In this document: positions 18,140-27,583 of the stretch, in pieces
Position numbering within the stretch: position 1 is the stretch's first letter
Layout of the letters: each line of letters starts with the position of its first letter
Assembly: GCF_000337175.1 (NCBI RefSeq)
Contig: NZ_AOIJ01000033.1
Span: 1 to 64,000, forward strand
Direction: 5' to 3'
DNA from: Natrinema gari JCM 14663
GTDB taxonomy: Archaea > Halobacteriota > Halobacteria > Halobacteriales > Natrialbaceae
DNA: 64,000 bases
Program-made: the position numbers and the translations under genes
The notes under the pieces: model-generated
Told to the model about the DNA's origin: nothing
The model's input: the letters and a program-made list of their open reading frames with translations, nothing else
The model's database searches: none

Positions 18140-19297
18140 ATGACCGACTTCGCAACTCGAGTCGAGCAGGTGTCGATCAGCGGTATCCGCGAAGTGTTCG
18201 AGGCCGCGGACGAGGACGCGATCAACCTCGGGCTGGGCCAGCCGGACTTCCCGACGCCCGCCCACGCCCGCCGCGGGGCCATCGAGGCGATCGAGTCCGG
18301 ACAGTCCGACGCCTACACCTCGAACAAGGGCACGCCCCAGCTTCGGGAGGCGATCGCGGCCAAGTACGACCGCGACTACGGCCTCGAGATCAACCCCGCG
18401 GACGTGATCGCGACCGCCGGCGGCAGCGAAGCGCTGCACCTCGCGCTCGAGGCCCACGTCGATCCGGGCGAGGAAGTACTCTTCCCCGATCCCGGCTTCG
18501 TCTCCTACGACGCGTTGACCCGCATCGCCAGCGGAACGCCGAAGCCGGTCGGGTTGCGAGACGATCTGACGCTCGACCCCGCGGCGGTCGAGGACGCCAT
18601 TACGGAGGAGACGGCGGCGTTTATCGTCAACAGCCCCGCGAACCCAACCGGAGCCGTTCAAAGCAAAGCTGACATGCAGGAGTTCGCCCGCATCGCCGAC
18701 GAGCACGACGTGCTCTGTCTCTCCGACGAAGTCTACGAACACATCGTCTTCGATGCCGACCACCATTCGCCGCTCGAGTTCGCCGAAACGGACAACGTCG
18801 TCGTCGTCAGCGCCTGCTCGAAGACCTACTCGATGACCGGCTGGCGGCTCGGCTGGGTCGTCACGACGCCGGCTCGTCGCGACGAGGCCTCGACGCCCGG
18901 CTCGAACCCCCGCATCGAGCGCATGCTCCGGGTCCACCAGTACGCGCAGGCCTGCGCCTCCGCACCGGCCCAGTACGCCGCCGAGGCCGCGCTGACCGGC
19001 CCGCAGGAGCCGGTCCAAGAGATGGTCGACACCTTCGAACGGCGGCGGGATCTCGTCCTCGACGGCCTCACGGACGCCGGGCTCGAGGTGCCGACGCCCG
19101 AGGGCGCGTTCTACGCGATGCCGAAGGTTCCCGAAGGCTGGTGTGACGAAGTGCTTGACCGCGGCGTGGTCGTCGTCCCCGGCGACGCCTTCGGGTCGAA
19201 CGGCGAGGGGTATGCACGACTCTCCTATGCGACGGGAACGGAGGAGTTGAAGGAGGCACTCGAGATTATGGCCGACGCGACGACGGCAGTGCGATAG
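18140..19297 (+). CDS. PLP-dependent aminotransferase, class I (aspartate aminotransferase-like)
   Basis: A 385-aa fold-type I aminotransferase. It has LGLGQPDFPTPAH near the N-terminus, the NSPANPTGAV Asn that contacts PLP, SDEVYEHIVFD with the Asp and Tyr that hold the ring, and the Schiff-base Lys in ACSKTYSMTGWRLGW. A C-terminal Arg in YARLSYATG is the alpha-carboxylate ligand. It moves an amino group between an amino acid (probably aspartate, alanine or an aromatic/branched residue) and 2-oxoglutarate. It is a single gene with its own 5' region after a 150-base gap. Confidence 0.92.
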   Translation: MTDFATRVEQVSISGIREVFEAADEDAINLGLGQPDFPTPAHARRGAIEAIESGQSDAYTSNKGTPQLREAIAAKYDRDYGLEINPADVIATAGGSEALHLALEAHVDPGEEVLFPDPGFVSYDALTRIASGTPKPVGLRDDLTLDPAAVEDAITEETAAFIVNSPANPTGAVQSKADMQEFARIADEHDVLCLSDEVYEHIVFDADHHSPLEFAETDNVVVVSACSKTYSMTGWRLGWVVTTPARRDEASTPGSNPRIERMLRVHQYAQACASAPAQYAAEAALTGPQEPVQEMVDTFERRRDLVLDGLTDAGLEVPTPEGAFYAMPKVPEGWCDEVLDRGVVVVPGDAFGSNGEGYARLSYATGTEELKEALEIMADATTAVR

Positions 19298-19396
19298 CGG
19301 TCCGGCGGATTCGTCGCCGGTCGTCTCGCGACCGGCCTCGAGTCCCCTGCCTCAGGTGTACCGTTCTTACCGTCCCGCTTCGTGGATACGAACGAG

Positions 19397-20187
19397 ATGC
19401 GAGCTGTACGCCTTCACGAACACGGCGATCCGGACGTACTGCAGGTCGAAGAGGTCGACCGACCCGAGCCCGCCGCGGACGAGCTCCTGATCGAGGTCGC
19501 GGCCGCGGGTGTCAACCCCGTCGATACCTACTTCCGGGACGGGTCGTACGAACCGGTCGACGTGCCGTTCACGCCCGGCGTCGACTTCGCGGGCACCGTC
19601 GTGGAGACGGGTCCAACGGTCGAGCACTTCGAGGCCGGTGACTCCGTCTACGGCACCGGTATGGGAAACGGTGCGTTTCAGGGATCCTACGCCGATACGC
19701 GACGGTACCGACCGATCGCGTCGTTCACCTCTCCGACGGTGTCGACGTGACCGAAGCGGGTGCCGCGGGCGTCGCCGCCGTCACTGCCTGGCGCGCGTTG
19801 ATCGACCACGCCGACCTCGAGCCGGCGGAATACTGTCTGGTCCACGGCGGCGTCGATGCGATCCTCGACCATCGGCTGGACGACTACCTGCAGTTCGACG
19901 CGGACGTCGCCACAACGGGCGCTCGCGTCGTCGGCATCGGGGAGCACAGCCCCGATCCGGGCTTTTCGAACGACGGCGTGGCCCGATCGAAGGACGTCTC
20001 CTACCAGTTCATGAGTATGTTCAACACGCCGGATCTCCGCGTGCCGCTTCAGGGCGTCGCGTCCCTCATGGAAACCGGTGCGCTCTCGATCGAGGTGGCG
20101 CGAACCTACGATCTCGAGGCGGCGGCCAACGCACAGCGGGCGGTCGTAAACGATAGCGTCCTCGGTAAACTCGTCATCGAACCGTAG
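19397..20187 (+). pseudogene. NADPH:quinone reductase (zeta-crystallin type) pseudogene
   Basis: The first part encodes MRAVRLHEHGDPDVLQVEEV and TPGVDFAGTVVETG, an intact N-terminal GroES-like domain of a Qor-type medium-chain reductase. Near 19698 one base is missing: SYADT is followed in the next frame by ATVPTDRVVHL. The new frame continues to LEPAEYCLVHGG, then jumps directly to DAILDHRLDDYLQF, so the nucleotide-binding GxGGVG segment and about 60-70 residues are deleted. The C-terminal end (LRVPLQGVASLMETGALSIE) is intact to the stop. A frameshift plus an internal deletion shows a real pseudogene. Confidence 0.88.
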
Positions 20188-20240
20188 GGCCAGCGCGGGT
20201 GCGCCGTGCGCGTGAGAGTGAAGACGAATCCCGGACGCGG

Positions 20241-21248
20241 TCAGGACAGGTCGGCGACCGCTTCCATCGTCGTTTCCTTGTCCGTGTCGGACATCCCGTT
20301 GACGAACCCGACACGAACGGCGTCGACGCCTTCGATCTCGCCGTACTCCGCGACCCACTCGCGGACTTCGTCGGGCGTACCCGCGGGGGCCAGTTCGTCG
20401 AGGACGTCCGCCGGCAGCGCTCGAGCCATCGCATCGGTATCCCGCTCCTCCCAGGCGGCCCGGATCTCGTCGACGACGTCGGGATACCCCTGCTCGGCGA
20501 CCGAGTTCCCGTAGTAGGGACCGTAGGCCCCGAGCAAGAACGCAACCGTACTGCGGGCCTTCTCCCGTGCCGCCTCGCGGTCCTCCGATGCGATCCCCCG
20601 GACGATCGGGGCCACTCGCAGGTCCGAGGGGTCTTTGCCGCCGAGTTCGGCACCGCGTTCCAGGTCCTCGAGCCGGTTCCGAAGGCCGTCTTTCGTGAAC
20701 AGTTGCGGGGCCCACCCGTCGCCGAAGCGGCCGGCCATCTCGGTGGCCTTGGGGCCGAGGGCCCCGACGTCGATCGGCGGCGGGTTCTCGCTCGGCCCGC
20801 GCTCGTAGTCCAGGCCGGGGATGTCGAAGATCTCGCCGTCGTAGGAGGGAGTGCCGTCCTCGAAGACCCCTCGCATGATCTCGATCACTTCCCGGGTCCG
20901 ACGGAGCGGTCGGTCGAACTCCTGCCCGTGCCAGCGCTCGGTGATCGCCGGCGAACTCGGCCCGATCCCGAACCGGAAGCGGCCGTCGGCGGCCGCCTGC
21001 AGCGTGAGCGCCGTCTGGGCGAGCATCGACGGCGTTCGCCCGTACGGCGAGATGACGTCGTTGGAGATGCCCAGTTCCTCGGTCCGGTCGGCGGCCAGCG
21101 TCAGCGGGGGCACGATGTTCCAGCCGGTCGTCTCGCCGACCGTGAGCCGGTCGAATCCGAGCGCTTCCGCCTGGACGGCGCGATCGGCGACACCCTGTGG
21201 CTCGTCGTAGTCGCCGAGTCGGACCAGGAGATCCAGTTCGGCGTTCAT
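20241..21248 (-). CDS. F420-dependent oxidoreductase, LLM class (luciferase-like)
   Basis: A 335-aa TIM-barrel protein of the bacterial luciferase-like superfamily. The N-terminal strand LDLLVRLGDYDEPQGVADRA, the RFRFGIGPSSPAITERW segment and the substrate-pocket VGALGPKATEMAGRFGDGW are typical of archaeal F420-using members. It probably transfers hydride between reduced F420 and an organic substrate that is unknown. The frame is open 23 codons upstream, but the domain begins at the ATG at 21248 (MNAELDLL). It is convergent with the quinone reductase pseudogene. Confidence 0.88.
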   Translation of the reverse strand: MNAELDLLVRLGDYDEPQGVADRAVQAEALGFDRLTVGETTGWNIVPPLTLAADRTEELGISNDVISPYGRTPSMLAQTALTLQAAADGRFRFGIGPSSPAITERWHGQEFDRPLRRTREVIEIMRGVFEDGTPSYDGEIFDIPGLDYERGPSENPPPIDVGALGPKATEMAGRFGDGWAPQLFTKDGLRNRLEDLERGAELGGKDPSDLRVAPIVRGIASEDREAAREKARSTVAFLLGAYGPYYGNSVAEQGYPDVVDEIRAAWEERDTDAMARALPADVLDELAPAGTPDEVREWVAEYGEIEGVDAVRVGFVNGMSDTDKETTMEAVADLS

Positions 21249-21432
21249 CGGCTCTGCCTCCGTCTCGGCACGCGAATCGTGGATCGCGCTCTCATCACCA
21301 TCCACCGCGTCACGCACTCACATAAAACTGTAGCGTTTCCATCCAGTCGCACGCGCGACCGATCGCAGGCCGGCGACGGGTCGGTCGTCACAGCGCCGGC
21401 GACCCGCTCGAGGCGACCCACCAACCGCGTGG

Positions 21433-23160
21433 CTACAGTTCCGTGAGAGCGAGGTCGCCGTCCGGGGTACGATATCGGGCGAGGGTCGACCGCTCGGCAT
21501 CCCGCGGATCCGCGTCCTTGTCGACGCCGTACACGGTGTACGTACAGTGATCACGGGTGAACTCGACGACGGCGTAGCCGTGCTGATGCCAGTCGACGTA
21601 CTCGAGGTGGTCGTTTTGCTCTTTGGTCAATTCCGCGAGCGCGTCGTCGTCCCAGTCACCCGGGAAATCGATCACGTCGGCGGCGTTGACGCTTGTAACG
21701 GCGGGAGTCATCAGTTCGACGCCGATCCGGTCGTACGTCTCGAGCGGCTCGATCTCGCCGTAGCCGGCTTTCACGTGGCCGGCAAGCGACGCGTGGAGGT
21801 CGCCGGTCAGGACGACGAAGTTGCGCGGATCGACATCCGCGACGTGTTGCATGAGTTCCCAGCGTTCGTGCTGGAAGCCGTCCCACGAGTCGTGGAGCAG
21901 TTCGATCTGTGACCAGTTATCGCCGATGGTCAGGGGCATCGTCAGCACTTCGTTGGCCCAGACCGACCAGACGGCGTCGGACTCAGTGAGCCACTCCTTG
22001 AAATACTGTTTCTGTTCGCGGCCGAGCATCGTCCGCCCCTGTGCTTCCTCTTCCGTGCAGGTGATCCGTGCGTCGCCGCAGGGCGGGCCATCGCGATACA
22101 GTCGTTCGTCGGTGACGGTCAGATCGACGAGGTCGCCGAACTGGAGGTCCCGCCACAATCGGAGCTGGTCCTGCAGTGCCGACTCGTTCGGATCGAACTC
22201 GACGCGGGCGGGAACGTACTCGACCCACGCCTGAATGCCGTCGGCCGTGATCTCCATCGCCCGCTCCGGCTGCTCGCCGCCGTCCGTATCCGGCAGCACC
22301 GGCGCGTTCGCTTCGTCGTCCCAGTATCGATTGTTCCCGATTTCGTGGTCATCCCAGCCGTGAATAACCGTGTGTTGCTCGAGTCCTTCTTGGAGGAATT
22401 CGTTCCCCTTGTAGGTCCGATACAGCGTCCGGAAGTCGGCCAGGGACTCGGCCAGCGCAGCGCCGCTGGGGAGGTCGATGTCGCGCCCGTCCGTGATATC
22501 CGTCGTCGGCGAGGTGTAGGCACCGTCGGCGGATTCGTAGATGAAATCGCCGAGGTGGACGACGAAGTCGACGTCTTCGGCCGCGATGTGGCGGTAGGCT
22601 CCGTAGTAGCCGTTCTGGTAGTCCTGACACGTAAGGACCGCAAACGACAGCGAATCGGGGCTCGCGCCGGCCGCCGGCAGCGTCCGACAGCGACCGGTTC
22701 GGGTCGCGACGCCGTCGTAGACGAACCGATAGTAGTAGCGCCGATCCGACTCGAGAGCCCCGTCGAGGTCGACTTTGACCGTGTAATCGTGTGCACTCGA
22801 GAGTCGGTCGGCGGGGACCGTTCCCTCGTACACCGCATCCTCGAAGTCGTCGTCGGTCGCGACCTGGACACCGACCGGCTCCTCGGAGACGACCGCGCTG
22901 GGGGCGATCCGTGTCCAGAGAATAACGCCGCTCGGGGTCGGCCCGCCGCTGGCCACCGATTGCGGAAACGTCGCGTCGGGATCGGCTGCCCCGTCAACGG
23001 CGAAGACGCTCCGATCGGTCGCCGACGCCGCGGCGACCGGCTGGACGATATCGCGCTGAGCGAGAATCGCCGCGAGGCCGCCAGCGACCGAGGTGGTGCC
23101 GATGCTCTCGAGAAAGCCGCGCCGATTCGTCCGGTTCCGTGTGCCATTTTTCTCTGGCAT
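21433..23160 (-). CDS. phoD: Alkaline phosphatase D family (PhoD), Tat-exported
   Basis: A 575-aa secreted phosphatase/phosphodiesterase. The N-terminus has a twin-arginine signal (NRRGFLESIGTTSVAGG). An N-terminal Ig-like PhoD_N domain (DATFPQSVASGGPTPSGVILW) precedes the metallophosphatase core with LTCQDYQNGYYGAYRH, VHLGDFIYE, IHGWDDHEIGNN and VVLTGDLHASLAG. These supply the Cys, Asp, Asn and His metal ligands of the PhoD class. It should release phosphate from esters outside the cell. The upstream region is extremely AT-rich, consistent with a strong or regulated promoter shared with the divergent oxidase gene. Confidence 0.96.
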   Translation of the reverse strand: MPEKNGTRNRTNRRGFLESIGTTSVAGGLAAILAQRDIVQPVAAASATDRSVFAVDGAADPDATFPQSVASGGPTPSGVILWTRIAPSAVVSEEPVGVQVATDDDFEDAVYEGTVPADRLSSAHDYTVKVDLDGALESDRRYYYRFVYDGVATRTGRCRTLPAAGASPDSLSFAVLTCQDYQNGYYGAYRHIAAEDVDFVVHLGDFIYESADGAYTSPTTDITDGRDIDLPSGAALAESLADFRTLYRTYKGNEFLQEGLEQHTVIHGWDDHEIGNNRYWDDEANAPVLPDTDGGEQPERAMEITADGIQAWVEYVPARVEFDPNESALQDQLRLWRDLQFGDLVDLTVTDERLYRDGPPCGDARITCTEEEAQGRTMLGREQKQYFKEWLTESDAVWSVWANEVLTMPLTIGDNWSQIELLHDSWDGFQHERWELMQHVADVDPRNFVVLTGDLHASLAGHVKAGYGEIEPLETYDRIGVELMTPAVTSVNAADVIDFPGDWDDDALAELTKEQNDHLEYVDWHQHGYAVVEFTRDHCTYTVYGVDKDADPRDAERSTLARYRTPDGDLALTEL

Positions 23161-23335
23161 ACGATTGCGATTTCAGAATTAAGTAAAATAATATTATAAT
23201 TTAACTATGTTAGATATTGTTATTATAATTTCAGATACGATGAATATATACGATCGGGTTCACGGAAGTCCCGCGAGAGGGATTGCGTGCGAACCAGTGG
23301 GAAACGTTGATATTGTTAGTTACTAACGAACACAC
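23161..23335. promoter_or_regulatory. AT-rich divergent promoter region (phoD / GlcD-type oxidase) with an inverted repeat
   Basis: A 175-base gap whose 23175-23255 part is far more AT-rich than its surroundings, with several TATA-like stretches on both strands. The dyad GTTAG-TTA-CTAAC at 23315-23327 ends 8 bases before the oxidase ATG, and GATATTGTT near 23309-23317 is a possible TATA for that gene. It is a plausible operator, perhaps phosphate-responsive; that link is inference from the phosphatase neighbour. Confidence 0.5.
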
Positions 23336-24763
23336 ATGACACACGATTGCTCGTTTCTCGAGGATCTCCCCCTCGCGACCGACCGGATTTCCGTCGCGGA
23401 CGGGCGGCGGGAATCGCACGCGACCGACTACGGGGCGGAGCGAATCGACGACGGGGGCGTGCTCCCGGACGCCGTCGTCTGGCCAGCGTGTACGGCCGAC
23501 GTGTCCGCGGTGGTGGCCGCCGCGACCGACCGCGGCGTCCCGGTGACGCCCTACGCCGCGGGGACCGGGCTCGAGGGCAACGCCGTCCCCGCACACGGCG
23601 GTATCAGCCTCGATCTCACGCGGATGGACGGGGTCGTCGACTACCGGCCCGCGGACCGTCAGATCGACGTCGGACCGGGGATCATCGGGTCGGACGTCGA
23701 CGAGTACGTCGCCGGGGACGGTCTCTTTTTCCCGCCGTTGCCCTCCTCGGGCGATATCTCGACGATCGGCGGGATGATCGCGACGGACGCCAGCGGAATG
23801 CAGACGGTCCGATACGGCGAAGTCGCCGACTGGGTGCTCGGTCTCGAGGCGGTACTGGCCGACGGCACCGTCATCGAGACGGGCTCGCGGGCGAGCAAGA
23901 CCTCAAGCGGCTACAACCTGACCGATCTCATCGTCGGCAGCGAGGGCACGCTGGCGGTCGTCACCGAAGCGACGCTTGAACTCGCCGGCCGACCCGAACA
24001 GGTTCGCGGCGGACGAGCCATCTTCGAAACCCTCGACGACGCCGTGGAGGCCGTCTTCGACGCGGTCCGGACCGGCGTCGGCGTCGCCAAAATCGAACTC
24101 GTCGACGGACTGAGCGCGACCATGGCGAACGCGTATCTCGGGAGCGACCTGCCCGATGCGCCGATGGTCTTCCTCGAGTTCCACGCGAATCACGGCATCG
24201 AGACGGAGATCGATCTCTGCCGGATGATCTTCGAGGACCACGCTGTCGGTCGCTTCGAGATGAGCGACGACGACGCCGAGATGGCCGCCCTCTGGCAGGC
24301 CCGCCGGGAGCTGGCCTATGCGATCTCGGCGTACGATCCCGATCTCGAGCCGATCCATCCCGGCGACGTGACGGTCCCGATCAGTTCCTACCCCGAGATC
24401 GTCCGCGAGACGAAGCGCCTCGCCGACGAGTACGACCTCCTTGTCCCCTGTTTCGGGCACGCGGGCGACGGCAATCTCCACTACAGCGTCCTCGCCGATC
24501 CGGACGACCCCGAGCAACGCACCCGCGGCGAGGACCTGTACCGGGAGATCGTCGCCCTCGCGATCGAACTCGGCGGGACCGCGACGGGAGAACACGGCAT
24601 CGGCGCGGGAAAACAACGCTTCCTCGAGCCGGAGCACGGGGCCGGGGCTGTCGAGGCCATGCGGGCGGTGAAACGTGCACTGGACCCGACAGACACGCTC
24701 AATCCGGGGAAGATCTTCCCCGAAACGGCCGACGGCGAGCGGCTCACCGAGGCGGAGCGGTGA
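23336..24763 (+). CDS. glcD: FAD-binding oxidase, GlcD/D-lactate dehydrogenase family
   Basis: A 475-aa flavoprotein of the vanillyl-alcohol-oxidase/PCMH superfamily. The FAD pyrophosphate loop is VTPYAAGTGLEGNAVPAHGGISLDL, followed by PPLPSSGDISTIGGMIATDASG and LTDLIVGSEGTLAVVTEATLEL. The C-terminal cap ends with CFGHAGDGNLHYSVL and TGEHGIGAGKQRFL, whose His residues are typical for D-2-hydroxyacid oxidases. It probably oxidises glycolate, D-lactate or a similar 2-hydroxyacid. No FeS partner (GlcF) is encoded alongside, so the electron acceptor is unknown. Confidence 0.93.
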   Translation: MTHDCSFLEDLPLATDRISVADGRRESHATDYGAERIDDGGVLPDAVVWPACTADVSAVVAAATDRGVPVTPYAAGTGLEGNAVPAHGGISLDLTRMDGVVDYRPADRQIDVGPGIIGSDVDEYVAGDGLFFPPLPSSGDISTIGGMIATDASGMQTVRYGEVADWVLGLEAVLADGTVIETGSRASKTSSGYNLTDLIVGSEGTLAVVTEATLELAGRPEQVRGGRAIFETLDDAVEAVFDAVRTGVGVAKIELVDGLSATMANAYLGSDLPDAPMVFLEFHANHGIETEIDLCRMIFEDHAVGRFEMSDDDAEMAALWQARRELAYAISAYDPDLEPIHPGDVTVPISSYPEIVRETKRLADEYDLLVPCFGHAGDGNLHYSVLADPDDPEQRTRGEDLYREIVALAIELGGTATGEHGIGAGKQRFLEPEHGAGAVEAMRAVKRALDPTDTLNPGKIFPETADGERLTEAER

Positions 24764-24864
24764 GCGTGGCTGGACCGCTCGAGTCGTGCTCGAGCGGCGA
24801 ACGGCTCGCTGATCACTCGTTCGGCCACCGATAGTTTACGTCTCGCGTCGCATCACGTTCGATA

Positions 24865-25725
24865 ATGAACCGTCGAGAGTTCCTCTCGAGTGCCTGTCTC
24901 GCCGGCACCGCCGTCGTCCCCACGACCGGGTCGGCCGACGCCGGCGACGGTGCCCTCACGGTCGAGGTCATCCGTCACGAGTCGGTCTCCGCGACCGACG
25001 GTGCGATGCGTGCTATCGTCGACGGAGCGACCCTGTTCGCCGACACGTGGACGGACGCGACCGCGGGGACGGCAACGGTAACGATCGACGAGGAGTCGGT
25101 CGCTGACTTCGGGATTTCGGCGTCACACACCGCGACCCTCGATGCGATCGAGGACGCCGGGCTTCGACCCGACCGGACGCCCGAAACGATCACGGTGTTC
25201 GTCATCGGGGACGGGAGGACGTCCGCAGGTGCGATGCGATCCTACGCGGGACACGACGGGGGAGGTGACGGCGAACCCGGTGCGTACGGCTACGTCAACA
25301 CCGAAATCGTGTCCGGACTCGGATTCGGTATCGGGACGCCCGAGGATTTGCGGCGGAACTTCGCCGCACACGAGTGTGGCCACGCGGTCATCGGCTGGGC
25401 CGACTTCCCACACTATCCGGCTGACGCGACCGCAGACGATCCCTCGCCGGTGGTGCGGGCACACAGCTGTGGCGCACAGGACCATCCCGACGCGAGCGGC
25501 TGGCTCACCCACCACGGGATCACCGTGATGGCCACGGGCTATTCGGCACGGGAAAGCCGAAACACGCCGCGGAACCACCAGTTTGCGACCCAGCAAGGAG
25601 CGATCGACGACACCGCTGACCCTGTCGACGAATCGTGGTCCGTCCTCAACATGGATTACGTCGCCGCGTTCTCGGACACGTCTCGAGCCGTAATGAGCGA
25701 CCACTATCGCCAGTTCCTCTCGTAA
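24865..25725 (+). CDS. Tat-exported putative zinc metalloprotease (HECGH motif)
   Basis: A 286-aa secreted protein. MNRREFLSSACLAGTAVVP is a twin-arginine signal with likely cleavage after the SADA segment. The mature part has a zincin-like motif AAHECGHAVIGW, with HExxH at about 169-173, preceded by a strand-turn region (YGYVNTEIVSG) as in metzincin-type folds. His and Cys residues in VRAHSCGAQDHPD and the THHGITVMATGY turn downstream could supply a third zinc ligand and a Met-turn. It is encoded 101 bases after the oxidase gene. I cannot assign a named peptidase family, so activity is predicted only from the motif. Confidence 0.7.
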   Translation: MNRREFLSSACLAGTAVVPTTGSADAGDGALTVEVIRHESVSATDGAMRAIVDGATLFADTWTDATAGTATVTIDEESVADFGISASHTATLDAIEDAGLRPDRTPETITVFVIGDGRTSAGAMRSYAGHDGGGDGEPGAYGYVNTEIVSGLGFGIGTPEDLRRNFAAHECGHAVIGWADFPHYPADATADDPSPVVRAHSCGAQDHPDASGWLTHHGITVMATGYSARESRNTPRNHQFATQQGAIDDTADPVDESWSVLNMDYVAAFSDTSRAVMSDHYRQFLS

Positions 25726-25799
25726 CCTGTGGATCGGGACGGGCATCGACACCGATGCGTGGCCCGATCCGATACCGACGGCCGTAGCGCGGCCGGGAC

Positions 25800-27488
25800 T
25801 CAGTCGTGGACGAGCACGTCGAGGACGTCCGGCCCCTCGCGAGCGAGTGCCGCCTCGAGCGCGTCCTCGATTCCGTCGGGCGTCTCGACCAGTTCGGCAC
25901 GCGCACCGTGGCTCTCGGCGTTTTTCACCAGATCGACTGCGGGATCGAAGTCCATTCCGACGAACTCGTAGTCCGATTCCTCGCCGCCCATAATGTGCAG
26001 CGTGTTGTCTTTCAGGATCCGGTAGTTGCGGTTGTCCGAGATGACGACCGTCAGGTCCAGCCCGTAGCGAGCGGCGCTGTAGATCGAGTGGGGATAGTAC
26101 TGGTAGGACCCGTCACCGATGAAGCCAACCACGTCGCGGGGCTCGTCGCGTTGTGCCTCGGCGACGGCGGCACCGACCGCCGCCGGTAACCCGTACCCGA
26201 GACCGCCGCCCTTGTTCGAGATGTACTGCTCCGGCGCGAGATCCCACCGCGTCAGCATGGCGTACTTCGAGGTGACACCCTCGTCGACGATCGCGGCGTC
26301 GCCCGCGACTCGCTCCATCGCGTCGACCAACTGGACTTTCGAGGCCCGTGGGTCGTCCCCTTCGGCTTCGCCGGAGCCGGCCATCCGGGTCTCGACCATC
26401 TCCTTGACTTCGGCGACTCCCTCGAGACGATCGGCGACGACGTCCTCGGAGAGCCTCGTTTGGACGCGCTCGGCGATGTCCTGCATGACGAGCCCCGGGT
26501 CGCCGATCACGGCCGCGTCGGCGGGCTGGTTCTTCCCGACCTGCCAGCTGTCGTCGGAGAGGTGGATGCAGGTCGTGTCGGGATCGACCAGTGCCTCCTC
26601 GTGGCGGGTCAGCGTCGTGTTCGTTGAACAGCCCGCGAAGCAGATCGTATCGGTATCCATCAGCATCGCGGCCAAGTCCCCGTTGGTCGGCAGGTAGGAG
26701 ACCCACTGCTCATGGCCGGTCGGGAAGTCCACCTCGCAGGCGAGGATCTCGCCGTGGACGCGGGCCCCCGTCGCCTCCGCGAGGCCAACCGCCGCGGCGA
26801 CGGCGTCAGCCCCGGAGCGGGCAACGTGATCGCCGACGACCAGTACCGGTTCGTCGGCCTCGGCCAGCAGGTCGGCCGCGCGCTCGAGTTGGCCGGGATC
26901 GCCGCTGCCGGCGCTGGGAATCGGGCCCAGTCGTTCGGGCTCGGCGTCGGTCTCCGCGAGCATCACGTCCAGCGGGAGACCGAGGAAGACCGGACCCGTC
27001 GGCGGCGTCATCGCGACCCGGAACGCCCGTCGGAGCATCGTCGGCAGGGCTTCCACGTTCAGCACTTCGTCGGACCACTTACAGAACGCACGAGCCATGT
27101 CGGCCAGCCGACCCGAGAGGATCGGCTCCTCGTGGCGGAAGTCGGTGCTGTGGTTGCCCGCGGTCACGACCAGCGGCGCGCCGGCGATCTTGGCCGCATA
27201 GAGGTTTCCCAGCCCGTGGGCCAGCCCCGGCGCGATATGGAGGTTCGCCACGCCGACCGGCGTGATCGAGTCGTCGTGATGGGCGTGGTAGCGACGCCGC
27301 TGGGCGTAGCCGCCAGCCATCCCGACCGCGATGTCCTCGTGGAGCCCGAGGCGGTACTCGAGGTCGCTGTCGCCGATCGCGTCCATGATCGGCAGTTCGG
27401 TCGTCCCCGGATTGCCGAAGACGTAGTCGACGCCGTAGGCCTCCAGAGCGTCAGTGAAGAGATCCGCGCCGGTATATTCGTCCGTCAT
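25800..27488 (-). CDS. Thiamine-diphosphate enzyme (benzoylformate decarboxylase/acetolactate synthase-like)
   Basis: A 562-aa three-domain ThDP enzyme. The N-terminal domain starts TGADLFTDALEAYGVDYVFGNPGTTELP and contains the cofactor-activating Glu in GLHEDIAVGMAGGYA. The middle domain resembles the FAD/nucleotide-binding fold of this family. The C-terminal domain has the ThDP motif VGFIGDGSYQYYPHSIYSAAR ending in ISDNRNY. Conserved EGVTSKYAML and GGGLGYGLPAAVG support a benzoylformate-decarboxylase-like 2-oxoacid decarboxylase. The substrate is not determined. The start at 27488 (MTDEYTGADLF) is preferred over a longer frame. Confidence 0.85.
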   Translation of the reverse strand: MTDEYTGADLFTDALEAYGVDYVFGNPGTTELPIMDAIGDSDLEYRLGLHEDIAVGMAGGYAQRRRYHAHHDDSITPVGVANLHIAPGLAHGLGNLYAAKIAGAPLVVTAGNHSTDFRHEEPILSGRLADMARAFCKWSDEVLNVEALPTMLRRAFRVAMTPPTGPVFLGLPLDVMLAETDAEPERLGPIPSAGSGDPGQLERAADLLAEADEPVLVVGDHVARSGADAVAAAVGLAEATGARVHGEILACEVDFPTGHEQWVSYLPTNGDLAAMLMDTDTICFAGCSTNTTLTRHEEALVDPDTTCIHLSDDSWQVGKNQPADAAVIGDPGLVMQDIAERVQTRLSEDVVADRLEGVAEVKEMVETRMAGSGEAEGDDPRASKVQLVDAMERVAGDAAIVDEGVTSKYAMLTRWDLAPEQYISNKGGGLGYGLPAAVGAAVAEAQRDEPRDVVGFIGDGSYQYYPHSIYSAARYGLDLTVVISDNRNYRILKDNTLHIMGGEESDYEFVGMDFDPAVDLVKNAESHGARAELVETPDGIEDALEAALAREGPDVLDVLVHD

Positions 27489-27583
27489 GCTCGCTCGTGG
27501 CACGGCACACCACATCAAATTGAGTGTTTCGGAACCGTAGCGCCTGCCCCGGGTATTATCCGTCAGTTCGTTGTCGTCCCGGT

